64,000 nucleotides of DNA, taken from contig MU004188.1 in assembly GCA_010093605.1 (NCBI GenBank), forward strand, positions 2,175,609-2,239,608. The letters are read 5' to 3'. A program made the translations under genes and the position numbers. Each line of letters starts with the position of its first letter. Position 1 is the stretch's first letter. Origin of the DNA: Lophium mytilinum (Eukaryota > Ascomycota > Dothideomycetes > Mytilinidiales > Mytilinidiaceae). Shown here piece by piece: positions 19,860 through 30,311 of this stretch. The notes under the pieces are model-generated. The model had not been told where the DNA came from, searched no databases, and saw only the letters and a list, made by a program, of their open reading frames with translations.

Positions 19860-21147
19860 ATGCCACCCGACTCCGAAACCCCATTCGCCTTCGCCGCACT
19901 CATCCTTGCCGATGCCGGAGTAAAGATCACTGCGGAGAAGCTGCTTGCGCTCGTTCGCGCAGCTGGCGTGGTGAAGAGTGATCCGGCTTGGGCGGTGCTA
20001 TTCGCAAGGGCACTCATGGGGAAGACAGGACAAGATGCGAAGAAGATTCTATTGAAGTCGAAGATGGAGGCTGCCAAATTCTGGAGATTTTCGCACCATC
20101 ACCGACATCCAAAGATACTCCCTGAATTCGCACTACCGAATACGTGCTTTAGGCGCTGGTCGTTATCGAAGCAACATGTAGAAGGATCGGAGAGGTCTCA
20201 GAAAGCCCGTCTGTGCGGCGAGACGAGGACTATCCATGATGACTAGTATGTACCCCTCGCCCGTCAATATAGTCTTTTCATTTCCTTTAAACCTAACGTT
20301 GTTACCAACCAGCGCCCGAATCAACTTCCTCACTTTCCGCTGCGCCGCCATCAAGCTGAACCGGCTACCATCAGAGATTCGACTCCAAATCTTCCGCGAG
20401 GTCTTTCCACGCCCCAGCACTACGATCAAATACTATGAACAATCTGGCTCCACCGTGATCACGGTACTCCACGGAAGCCAAGAATGGCGAGTTTTTCAGC
20501 GTCCCCCTTGGAGTTTCTCCCCCGACAGCCTGGTGTACGTCGCACAAAGTACTCCATCCCTCCCACTCGTATCCATGCCTGCCCATGTCCATCTTCACTC
20601 GCAGAATCTAGAATATCGGTTCCTCAGCAGATACAAGTATTGGCTAGACCCGGCAGCCGTTGGACAACTGGCGTATGAGGCCGCGGAGGTCATCTTCGCC
20701 CACGCTGTCTTCGTCTCTCCCTCCGATACCGACGCGCTGGTGTGGCTGGGGAATGAAGCGTGTTCTATGCATGCGAGGCACTTGATACTAGGCCACGGTG
20801 AACCCGATTCCTTGGTCGCCTTACGAGCAATTCTAGGCACAGGGCTTTCCAGGCTCCAAAACCTAAAGCGGGTGGATTTGCTCCACAACAAACGCTCTCA
20901 AAGAACACAGTACCAAGCAACTTCCCACTATGGTGTCCACCGGGAAATGTTTGACCTGGTCAAGGATCTGGTGAAGAGAGGGTTGGAGGTGAACTACGTC
21001 CCATTCATACCGCCGGCAAGCTGCCAGTTCGACCGGCATTACGGGGGCAGGGGAGAAGACTACGAATGTCACGAAGGAGGACGGTGGAGCGACCAGGAAT
21101 GGTACTGGAGATCTATGCTCTACCTTCAAGGGTTTGATGGGCAATAG
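19860..21147 (+). CDS. predicted fusion: ribosomal stalk P1-like domain plus F-box-like protein
   Basis: Exon 1 is 19860-20245 and exon 2 is 20313-21147 (406 residues). The 67-nt intron has donor GTATGT, a strong CCTAACG branch and acceptor CCAG, and its phase joins the two open frames exactly. Residues about 8-62 carry FAALILADAGVKITAEKLL and DPAWAVLFARALMGK, which strongly resemble the N-terminal dimerisation domain of 60S acidic protein P1. The alanine hinge and acidic GFGLFD tail of true P1 are absent. A basic linker follows. After the splice comes KLNRLPSEIRLQIFREVF, an F-box-like motif common in fungal proteins, and then about 240 residues of unknown fold. The true start could lie later (Met near 20060), which would drop the P1-like part, but that part is an uninterrupted open frame. 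Confidence 0.55.
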
Positions 21148-21403
21148 AGACAACGCCCGAATGCTGGAATCAAGAGGCAAAGACCTGGATAAATGGGCAA
21201 TGCTGTAACTCAAAGACTGGAGCTAGAAGTTGAACGGTCAGAAGAACTCGACTTTAGGATTTCAAATAGAATCAGTGGCCCATAAAGTGCTATCTTTCAG
21301 TGACTTGTGTAACTTAGGCCTTCTCAATTGTGCGAAACCTCACGCAACTCAACCTAACCCTTTCCCTGTTTTTCTCCCTTTCACCCCTTCCCTCCCACCA
21401 CCA

Positions 21404-21817
21404 CTACACAAAATCGCAAAACACCCTACTCACAATCCTCACATCCTTCCCAAACTGCACCGCCTTCCCCTTCCCGGTGGGCATCCCCTCAAACCTCCCC
21501 GCCGCGTCGCTAGAATTGTTCTCGCTCGCCTCGCACGCCACTTTCTCCTGTCCGCTGGTCTCTCCTTGCACTTCCAGTATTTCAGCGGAGATCGGGTTGA
21601 GGATGGCAGGGTTCTGTGTCGTGCCAATGATGACGGTCTTCGTGACGGACGTCGTCGGGGACGTGGCGAAGAAGATTATTGCGCGGGGTTTGTCGGCGTT
21701 GAGGTCGGTGGTGCGGAGGGCGAGGAGGGAGGGGGAGGGGGCTGGGAGGGCTCGGGAATGTTGAGACAAAGAGAGGAAGACTACGAGGGCAGAGAGGAGG
21801 GATGAGTGGGGATGCAT
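21404..21817 (-). CDS. small secreted protein, 137 residues
   Basis: Chosen start is the Met at 21817 (residue 37 of the longer open frame), because MHPHSSLLSALVVFLSLSQH is a good signal peptide followed by an ALPAP cleavage region. The mature part of about 110 residues contains RAIIFFATSPTTSVTKTVI and ends with FCDFV. Only two cysteines are seen, enough for one disulfide. There is no recognised catalytic motif. Size, signal peptide and isolation fit the broad class of fungal small secreted proteins, some of which act in host or microbe interaction; no such role can be claimed here. Plus-strand open frames over the same bases look like shadows. Confidence 0.55.
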   Translation of the reverse strand: MHPHSSLLSALVVFLSLSQHSRALPAPSPSLLALRTTDLNADKPRAIIFFATSPTTSVTKTVIIGTTQNPAILNPISAEILEVQGETSGQEKVACEASENNSSDAAGRFEGMPTGKGKAVQFGKDVRIVSRVFCDFV

Positions 21818-22577
21818 TGGAGCGCGATAGTGCTGGAGTCTGGCGAGGATTTGATGGTGGGACTGCGATTGGTCGAGGAAAAGAAGTTGAAGTATTTCGG
21901 TTTTGGATGAGAGCTGTAAAGACAAAAATGACTAAGACGAGGAAAGTGTTTATCAGAACTGAATGGCAAAGGCTAAGAATGAGAGACTTGGTAATGCAGC
22001 ATATCTATCCACCAAACTTCCCCGCGCTGCGACGCTCATTTGAAGGGCACAGTATTGCGGCGTAGACATCTCTAAATTAACATACCATGCGGCACAGAGA
22101 TCTGAATCGTTCGCAGCATCAAATCGCCTCGTACCAAACTCCTGTTCACTCCGTACTGAGTCGATAGATCGCCAAGCTTCTCCCAGCATCCTAGCAAGCG
22201 CTCCTACGCGCCCGTGTGAGCCAAAATTATTTCCTCTTCAAGCAAAACAACTTCGATGTTGGGATTAGAAGCATGCAGAAGAAGTTTCGAGCTATTCTGA
22301 CGTTAGCGCCGCTGTGCCGCAGATGTTTGAGGCCCGGGAGCTGGCGGCTATGGGAAGCACGATTGGATGAGATCGCGAAGAGGCGGAAACACCAACATGG
22401 TGATTCGAAACGGAGGATCATGTTCGGAAGATAACAGTGCTAAGGCGTACTGCTGAGAGGTTGCAAAGATCTCGAGATGTCACGCGAAGCTTTATGCAAA
22501 CTCGCTACGAGGATAATGCATTTGTGCATTTGAGTACAAAGCACTATTTCTTAATCTAACTGCACCCCATCCTCCAT
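21818..22577. other. intergenic, no gene seen
   Basis: Short open frames only. Holds the promoter of the small secreted protein gene and the 3' end of the transporter gene. Confidence 0.45.
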
Positions 22578-24159
22578 CTACAACGTATACCTGAAATCCG
22601 GGTGCCTATCTCCCATCTTGCCCGCGTCAATTTCCTTGATACGCTCTTCAATGGACATGTTCTCGCGCTTGCGATTCAGACCGCGCAGAAGGATGAACAT
22701 GGTGAAGTAGCCCACCGCAGCCGTGGTCATAGTACTCAAAGAAATCGCGTGGCCGATAACATAGCGTCCCTCGGAGTTCTTCAAACGATAGATCTGTCCA
22801 GCCATGATACCCGCGCTGTTTCCGATGGTCTGCTGCAGTCCGATAGCTGTCGCGCGCTTGAAGTAGCCGGCGTTGCTGTTGATGATCCAGGTGACGTTCA
22901 AGCCCACGACGCAGTAGATACCAGTGGCGGTGACGAAAGTCGCGAAATATAGTACAGCCGTTTTATCCATTGAAACTCCGAGCTGCAGGGCGTATCCGAT
23001 CGCGGTGACGAGGGCCATTGGGACCATGAAGACAGCTCTGCGATTGAAGTGGTCCGATGCGAATGAAACGACGATATAGACAATGGATGCCCAGATATAC
23101 ACCGGTACAGTAAGTAGTTGGGTGTGGACGCTTGAGTATCCAAAGCCCTTGATGATGGAAGGCAGGAAAGTTGAGAAGCCAAACGAGCACGTGTTGGCGC
23201 AAAACTGGCAGAACGACGACAGCCACACTTTAGGGTCCTGGAAAGCGTACTTTACTTCTTCCTTGTCGAATGTCTCGATGGAGAGCGATGCGCCTTGGTA
23301 CAAGCTTGCGTTTCCGGTTCGAGCGCGCATAATGACCTTTTCGTCCTCGCGGAGCCACCACGCCTTCTCGAAATTGTCGGGGAGTAGGAAAATAGCCATT
23401 AGGCCGACGATCATGGAGATGACGCCCTCGATCAAGAAAAGCCATCGCCAACCTGCAAGGCCCCTGACGCCGTGGAGATTCGTCAGACCATAAGCAAGTA
23501 GGCCTCCGAAGGCGCCAGAGAGAGCTGATGCCACGAAGAGGTACGAAATGCGGCGAGCTTGCTCCAACGGTTGGTAAAAGGTGCTGAGATACAGCGTCAA
23601 GCAGGGAAAGAGCCCACTCTCGAAGCAACCCAGGAGTAGACGAGTCGCAATGAGGCCAGCATAGTTGTTGACGAAGGCTGCGCCGATGATTACAGCACTC
23701 CAGCAGATGACGAAGAATGGAATAAGACGACTTGGGCGCAGTTTCTTGAGTGCCAATGATGCCGGTACTTCGAAGGCGATATATGTAACTGGATTGAAGT
23801 TAAGAGGTTGAAGGCAGTCGACGAGAGAAGTTCCATACCATAAAATAGAGTCACTGCAACGTTCAACCTATTACCGGTCAGGTTGAGATCCTTTGTCATT
23901 CCAGCAATAGCGGCGTTTCCTATTGGACCGTTAGTATTTGATATCGATGTTCAAGCGGAGTGTGAGACGTACCAATGTTGCTTCGGTCTAGGTATGCTAC
24001 CAGGAAGAAAAGAACCATCATTGGCGACAGCATCAGATCCAGCTTCCGAATTAGGCGTTTCTCAGCAACCGGATCGATATATGTCTCGCCTTCAGTGACC
24101 TTCAGAGCTTCCCCCTCGCTGATGGTGGCATCTTTGGAGATGCCCTTTTCGGTGTCCAT
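22578..24159 (-). CDS. MFS transporter, Dal5-type anion:cation symporter
   Basis: Three exons: 24159-23973, 23919-23839 and 23788-22578 (492 residues). Introns of 53 and 50 nt have CTAACG and TTAACT branch regions and fit in frame. The N-terminal cytosolic tail leads to LMLSPMMVLFFLVAYLDRSN with the LDRxNIGNA signature. TYIAFEVPASLALKKLRPSR corresponds to helix 2-loop, and GLAGWRWLFLIEGVIS and RLLLGCFESGLFPCLTLYLS are typical family segments. About 12 membrane helices are expected. The protein is a distant paralog of the one at 15906-17639. It is divergent from a Zn2Cys6 regulator, and an FAH-family hydrolase follows beyond that. Family substrates are carboxylates and vitamins, so import of a compound that the hydrolase helps break down is a reasonable inference. 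Confidence 0.9.
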
Positions 24160-24501
24160 TCTTAAAGCTCAAAGAATCGAATTGATGTGTCGAGGTGGAG
24201 TAGTCGCAACTCTCTGTCCTAGTGTCGTGCCATCTCCAACCTGAAGTCGTTGCAGTAGTTATACACCTCATCCCAGATGGCGACGATGTTGTTTGACCGA
24301 TCATGAAAATTTGCCGATGAGAAGATGAGGAAGGGATCGGAGAACGAACCATGGGACGATCCGTCGGCATTTCCTCGTATCTATTCTGCCAGCCTCGCCC
24401 ATGACTAGGACGCCTCCCCGCAAACGGAGCTCCGAAGCCAACGGGAAACAAATATCGGGGAATGCCCATGAGCCCCATGCTTTGTCCTCTCCACCCTCCA
24501 A
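24160..24501. promoter_or_regulatory. divergent promoter, transporter and Zn2Cys6 regulator
   Basis: 342 bp between the two start codons. This layout is common in fungal catabolic clusters. I see no convincing CGG-triplet palindrome, so binding of the regulator is not shown. Confidence 0.4.
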
Positions 24502-26869
24502 ATGCCGAACGACACCACGAAACTCGATCCGCCGCGACGGAAACGAGGCCGACACGCTGTTGCGTGTATTCCTTGTCACAGGCGGAAGCAGAAGGTACGC
24601 ATTACTACTCTTCATCGTCGGAATGAATCCTGTGTCCTGAAGGTTCAGAGACTTTGATCGGACACACGAATGCGCGTCACGTGATCTCAATACCTCTCCT
24701 TGCAATGAGCATAGAAGAATGAGCATGTCTGGCTAACAGTCCGTCAATGTCTAGTGTGACGGTGCTTACCCTTGCTTCAATTGCAAGCGTCGAAATGTCG
24801 CTTCGCGCTGTGCATACATCGAGGAAGCGCAACGGAGGCATGCAAGCCCGGCTGCAGGTACTCAGAACGGTCGCCCACACCCAGCAAACGAACCCCAAAA
24901 TGACGGAGAAAGCAACCATGAAGCCTCGGCCAGCGCTGATCACGACTTTGTTGGGGCTTCTGAGAACTCTGTTCATACTGCAGGCGCGGATGATTCCTCA
25001 GACCCCCCGGTTGGCGACCTCTTCAAAAGCCGAGATGCCCCCTCGTTCTTTGGGTCGTCTTACTTTGGCCCTCAAGCAGCGGCTAAGATTATGGAAGCTC
25101 CAGCGCCTGATCTAACTTCTGGTATTCGATCTCAGATGGCCAGTTCTACACACTCATTCCGTGACGAAGGAGGCCCTTTTTCGCAAATATGGGATCTCCT
25201 TGGTCTATTGCCACGGAAGAAGAGTACAGTAGACAGGATTACTGATTGCTTTCTTAACGAGCTCAACTGGACTATAGATGCTGTCTGTCCGGCGTCGTTC
25301 AGATGCAAGTACGACGATTTCTGGGAACGAAAGTTCGGATTCGATGACTTCGCTACCATAGACTTGCGCTGGCTGGCACTTCTCTTCATTGTGCTAGCCT
25401 TCGGGGTGTTACTCGATTGTCCGCGTCCTAAGAATAAGGAAGTTCAGAGAGAGCTTCAAGATACGTCTCTGCGATTCTACTGGGCTGCAAGACGGGCTAT
25501 CGTAATTGCTCCGACGTTTTACGGCGAGTCAACTGATCTGGTCAGAGCTGGAGTGCTCGTTACGCGTTATTTGATATACACCCGACGAGTGCCTGAGTCG
25601 TGGCTTACGACTAGCTTTGCGATGGTGCGTATGACTAGACATTCCCCTTTCGGACTATCAACTAATGGTGCATTCGCTACTTAGCGTATGGCGCAAGCGC
25701 AAGGCATGCACATCGATGGAGAGCGTTGGCGGCTCCCCCGAAAGGAAACCGAAACCCGCCGCAGACTCTGGAGCCATCTATACATGCTCGACAAGACCAT
25801 TGCTTTGGCTCTGGGCCGTCCGTTTGCTATCCTAGATCAGCAATGCCTTGTCAAGAAAGCATCGAACGTCTGGCTAGACGACATGAGCGATGGGGAAGCT
25901 GCCAGTACCTCTGAAGCGCCTCTTAGCGAGCCCAAGCTGAGCGTGTGCACTGCTTTAGCCCACGACCTCGCCATCATCGTGGGGAAGATTCAAGAACACT
26001 GCTTTGGCTTATTCACAGGTTCCTACGACATGGTACTCTCCCTAGATGAAGAAATTGTAACTTGGGAAGAAAAGCTCCCTCCGTACTTCAAACTCCATGA
26101 CCCTGACACATCAAAAGATGGTATCCTTCCATTTCTCATCTGGAATCGGCTGCATCTCCACAGCATGTATCACTTCGCTAGAGTCACGCTTCATCGGCCG
26201 TATCTTCTTCGGCAATCGATCACGAACCGATTTCGACACAGTCATGACGTTTGTATAGCGTCGGCTTGCGCAGATCTTGACATGAGATTGAAGTATCTCT
26301 CGCAGCGACTCAATGATCGGCTAAAATGGTGTCTCGGCCCTCACCATCTCTTCAACAGTGCCCTCGTTCTAGGGATCATTGCCGTTCGCGAGCCTTCTTC
26401 TCGCCGATCCATAGCTATCCTTGAAGATCTCGAAGCGTACTGCGAGATGCAGAAGAATGACATCTGGATCAATGAATTCGCTCTCGCAGAGGTCAAGATA
26501 GTTGAACTCTGTATCAAGCGTGCGAGAAAGCTTCGAACTTCAGTGCAAAGCTCGTCTGCGGCAGCCCCTCAATCCTCAACTATTCCCACTCAAGCAACCG
26601 AGACAACGGAAGGCTTCAGCTCTGCAAGCACGGAGACAATTGCCCCAACGGCGCCTCCCCATGCACAACCAGCTCCACAGCCGCATTTCGATTATGGCGC
26701 TAGCGAACCCCAAGTCATGCCTTCGTTCACCCCAGGCGACAATGCTCAACCATGGCAAACCGCATGGGCAGACCCATCTTTCTCCCTTCTCGAAGCAGCG
26801 GACTTGCAGCACTGGGAATACGTGCTGGACAACATAACGCAAGACCAGATGAGCTTCATGGGCCAATAA
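24502..26869 (+). CDS. Zn2Cys6 fungal transcription factor with middle homology region
   Basis: Three exons: 24502-24594, 24755-25624 and 25685-26869 (715 residues). Intron 1 (160 nt) splits the zinc cluster between its basic stretch and third cysteine; branch GGCTAAC precedes its acceptor. The cluster reads CIPCHRRKQKCDGAYPCFNC with a final Cys nine residues on, spacing C-x2-C-x6-C-x5-C-x2-C-x8-C. Upstream basic residues (PPRRKRGRH) would aid DNA binding. The fungal-specific domain is visible after the second splice: RMAQAQGMHIDGERWRLP and ETRRRLWSHLYMLDK, both common in this group. The C-terminal part is Gln/Pro/Ser-rich, typical of an activation domain. It probably controls the adjacent transporter and perhaps the FAH-family gene, whose 3' end lies 43 bp away on the opposite strand. 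Confidence 0.9.
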
Positions 26870-26912
26870 ATTTCTACCTAAACGCCGATTTTATGCATCC
26901 TGATGTGCGCCC

Positions 26913-27909
26913 TCACACCTTCAATGGCTTATCCTCATATTCCACTTTGTTCACCAAACTCCCCAACCCATGGCTCATCACGACCCTCAAATCATCCCCA
27001 TCCTTCAAATAAACCACCGGCGTCTTACTAATCCCAATCCCATGCGGCGTTCCAGTCATAATCACCGTCCCCTTCTCCAACGTAGTTCCCTGGCTCAGAT
27101 ACGCCACGGTCTCCGCAATACCAAAGATCATATCATCCGCCCTCCCCTCCTGCATCACCTCCCCATTCAAAAACGTCCTCAGCTCAATGCGCCCTGGGTC
27201 CGGAATACTCCGGGCAGCAACCACACACGGCCCCAACGGCGCGAACCCATCGAAACCTTTCCCAAACCCCCACTGCGCACCGCGGAACTGATGCGTTCGT
27301 GCCGTCACGTCGTTGGAACACGCGTAACCGAGCACGTAGTCCATGGCAGTCTCTTTGCGCACGTTCTTTGCGTCTTTGCCGATTACGATCGCGAGCTCGG
27401 CCTCGTAGTCCGCCTGTCCGTCCGTCGCTTGGTAGGGGATCACGACGGGCGCATTGGGGGCGCCGAGGCAGGATGCGGGCTTGAAGAAGAGGGTTGGGTA
27501 GTCGGGGAGCTCCATGTGCATTTCTTTGGCATGGTTGCGGTAGTTGAGGCCGATGCAGCGGATTGTGCCGACTTCATTTCGGGAGAGGGGAGCTAGGAGG
27601 GTGCGGATGGTGAGGATAGTGGCGGTGGGGCGGGTTGAGGGATCGAGGATGGTGCTTGAGGTGAAGATGCGGACGCGGACGGGGTTGGAGGCTGTGAGGG
27701 CGGCGCCGACTGTAGGGGGTTAGGAGGAAGTTGGTGTTGACGGAGAGGGTGGCAAGCTTACTGTCAATCTCTGCATCGACGGGTTCGCCGGTGTATTCTT
27801 TGTTGTCTTCTGCTGCTATGAAGCGGACTAGACGGTTCCAGCTCTGCGATAGCAATTAGCTCGATTACACTCATTGCATAAGATCCAATCGAGCACTTAC
27901 AGTAGCCAT
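26913..27909 (-). CDS. fumarylacetoacetate hydrolase (FAH) family protein
   Basis: Three exons: 27909-27901 (only nine coding bases), 27843-27762 and 27709-26913, giving 295 residues. Introns of 57 and 52 nt fit in phase. Conserved FAH features are IRCIGLNYRNHAKEM, the acidic metal-binding segment DYEAELAIVIGKD (Glu and Asp ligands of Mg/Mn), GYACSNDVTAR, and GTPHGIG near the C-terminus. Family members cleave or decarboxylate beta-diketo and 2-oxo acids: acylpyruvases, oxaloacetate decarboxylase, hydrolases of aromatic meta-cleavage and tyrosine pathways. The length matches the short FAHD1/HpcE-like group and not the 420-residue tyrosine-pathway enzyme. Location suggests cytosol or mitochondria. 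It may work with the neighbouring transporter. Confidence 0.88.
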
Positions 27910-28559
27910 CCCCTCCCCAATCTCGACTTGCGGCATTGAACCCATCTTGGAATTTTGAAGATAAGAAATGTAAAGCTTGGCTTAGCTCCAAGAAGAATGG
28001 AGAGTTTAACGCGAATATATCGGACAACGCGTTCTTTCTCTATCAGCGCCATTCGCCACATGCTCCCGTATTCCCGATCGATCGGCTTTCTCGAGATCTA
28101 TCACCAAGGATCCCTTGCGCGGCCCTCACCCCATGAATCGGGCATTGGAGTCCTACAACTCGGATGGGTATCGAATTCCGACTGCCTATCTTCCCTAGCC
28201 TTTCTCTTGTGATATGTTGTCCATTTGCCGTCGGCTTTGTGGTTTTGATAGGAATGAAGAGGGCCGGGAATACCCCACACTCTTGGCAGGGACAGATATG
28301 ATGACTTGCATGAGTCGCGTGCGAGGGGGACCCGAAGGTCAGGTCACCTAAAGAATCCTCGCTTTGTGCCGGTACTCCAGTCTAGGTATTTCCTTTACCT
28401 CTGCTATTCCACGGCCTAATCGTGGGGTGAAACAAGGCAAGAAATGGAATAAATTTGACGGAGACGACTTAGAACACGATGCGAACGAAAGAGATCCGAG
28501 GTTTCATACTCTGAGATGTACAAAACACTCCCAAGACTAGAAGTCAAAGACCAGAAACA
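27910..28559. other. intergenic, no gene seen
   Basis: Contains the promoter of the FAH-family gene. Nothing else is supported. Confidence 0.45.
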
Positions 28560-28979
28560 TTACTTCCGCTCTACCTCCTCCCCCTTCCCCTTATCCTGCA
28601 CAACCAACACCATCCCACCCCCCGCCACCGCCGCACTCGTCACCGCCACCAACGCAATCCCCGCAATATTCGGCCGAAACAGTCCCCTCTGTAACAGCCT
28701 CAGCGACGCAAAGTACCGCGTGGTCCCATACGTTAAGCAGCCCGTCCCCGACGCCACCAGCGCCGTCGCCTGGATCTTCAGGTCGCCGTGATCGTGCTTC
28801 AGCATCGGCGAGAGGGCTTCCAGGGCATCGAGCTTGGCGAGAGCGACGCCGAGCGCTACGAAGCCGAGACCGGTGCGCGTCCAGGCGAGAAAGGTGCGCT
28901 CGTTGGCGAGGTGGTCACGTGCGACGCTGCCGATGTTGGCGATGGGGGTGCTGCGGAGGTGGCGGAGGTACCGGGACAT
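28560..28979 (-). CDS. DUF202 membrane protein
   Basis: A single exon of 139 residues. The DUF202 signature is clear: DHLANERTFLAWTRTGLGFV, with its conserved Asn-Glu-Arg-Thr and Trp-x-Arg-Thr. Three membrane segments are expected: this one, a middle one (ATALVASGTGCLTYGTT) and a C-terminal one (IAGIALVAVTSAAVAGGGMV). The tail is short and charged. The same module occurs in bacterial YidH/YidG and in the C-terminus of fungal VTC subunits, which make polyphosphate. In isolation its role is unknown; fungal copies are often placed in vacuolar or plasma membranes. The family assignment is firm. Confidence 0.88.
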   Translation of the reverse strand: MSRYLRHLRSTPIANIGSVARDHLANERTFLAWTRTGLGFVALGVALAKLDALEALSPMLKHDHGDLKIQATALVASGTGCLTYGTTRYFASLRLLQRGLFRPNIAGIALVAVTSAAVAGGGMVLVVQDKGKGEEVERK

Positions 28980-29356
28980 TTGGGGATGATGAGGAGTGGG
29001 GTCTCTGTGAGGAGACGGTTTGGGGTTGAGATGTAGGTGATTTGGAGAGGTTTTTGTTTCTTTCTACGTGTTGAACGTGCACCGCGACCGGTTCAATGAC
29101 GTATTTCTGGATGTGTTCTTACTTAAAGCAAAAGTGTAAAGCGTTAAATGGATCTTCTAGGGAGCCTGTCGTCTTCGTGAGCATCGAAGTGTGATATATG
29201 AAATAGAGGCGATAAAGCGTCATGGTGTTGATGAGCGGAAGTTCGAAGATGGAACACCCCCACGTGCTGGGCTACCCCCACGCGGCACGTCGTTGATGCA
29301 GGTGGTGTTTACGCGTTTCCCTTCCATCTTCATCCCCAGCTCACCATCAATCCAGC
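28980..29356. promoter_or_regulatory. divergent promoter, DUF202 and RapZ-C-like genes
   Basis: 377 bp between the two start codons, with no gene. Near 29260 an ACCCCCACGTG / ACCCCCACGCG pair may be a regulatory element; the CACGTG core is a bHLH-type E-box. Confidence 0.4.
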
Positions 29357-30202
29357 ATGGCATCTGGCCTACGCTCACGGAAGCGCCCGTTCCACGAAGA
29401 TGTCACTACGATTGAAACTGGGAATACATCACCATCGCGAAATGTCCGACAACGCAAAACCTCCGGCAAACGCACCAAGAACATCAAGTTGCTACTCATC
29501 TCCTATGGCCGCACTCACGGCCCTCTGTCGACTCTTATTCCTGGATCCATCGTGGACAGTGGTCACGCTCGCTCCCAGGGTTATGGAGCGAGATATCTCC
29601 AGAAGAATTTCGACCTTAATCACGTCGGGCTAGGCACTCCTGATACCTTGCTCTTCAACACCGACCAAACCGGCCAAACCGCGTTCGTACAAGACACGCT
29701 CATGGGGTATATAGATAACCGTCAGTGGTTTAGGGAGATATACGGGAAGGTGAAGGACATTATAAGGTGTAGCAGAGAGCAATGGTATAGGCACGTTTCT
29801 ATTGGCATGGGTTGCCACAACGGGAAAAGGAGGAGTGTGGCATTCGTGGAGCTGATTGCGAAGAGGTTAAAGAGGGCAGGGCACTGCGAGGTCGAAATTG
29901 TGCATCGGGATGTCAAGAAGGAGAACCTTTCGGCTGATGTCAAGAAAGAGCTTGAAGGCTTTTTCGTTGCGTGGGACCACTTGACATGGAAGGATATGGA
30001 CTGGCTTTTCGATGGGCCTGTTACTCATGAGGCGATTGCACGAGCGACGGAGTTAGCTAAGCGAGATCTCATGACCGAGAGCGAGTTGGAGGACATAGAA
30101 CGGGAGGAAGAAGATGATATCCCCTTCTTTCTGAAGGACTGCGAATGCTCCGTATGTCACGACCGGCGGAAAGTTCTCAACTACCCGTACACCTCGCTTT
30201 GA
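29357..30202 (+). CDS. RapZ C-terminal-domain-like protein
   Basis: A single exon of 281 residues. A basic, Ser-rich N-terminus (residues 1-42, likely disordered) leads to IKLLLISYGRTHGPL, which matches the start of the RapZ C-terminal domain (FGFKHG-like). SIGMGCHNGKRRSVAFVELI is the family's GCTGGxHRSV motif with Asn for Gly, and the helix then gives VEIVHRDVKKE. In bacteria this domain binds glucosamine-6-phosphate and small RNAs; the N-terminal P-loop ATPase of RapZ is missing here. Fungal members have not, to my knowledge, been characterised, so ligand and role are open. The C-terminal end has an acidic stretch, then CECSVCHDRRK, a small Cys cluster that might bind metal. Confidence 0.75.
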   Translation: MASGLRSRKRPFHEDVTTIETGNTSPSRNVRQRKTSGKRTKNIKLLLISYGRTHGPLSTLIPGSIVDSGHARSQGYGARYLQKNFDLNHVGLGTPDTLLFNTDQTGQTAFVQDTLMGYIDNRQWFREIYGKVKDIIRCSREQWYRHVSIGMGCHNGKRRSVAFVELIAKRLKRAGHCEVEIVHRDVKKENLSADVKKELEGFFVAWDHLTWKDMDWLFDGPVTHEAIARATELAKRDLMTESELEDIEREEEDDIPFFLKDCECSVCHDRRKVLNYPYTSL

Positions 30203-30311
30203 GACTTAAGACCACTGTAAGATATCACAATCAGGGGCAGGACGGTGTGTGGATATCTATAGCGAGAAAATGAAGTCCCCAGCCGGCGTCGAACTACCTA
30301 TCCCTCATCCC

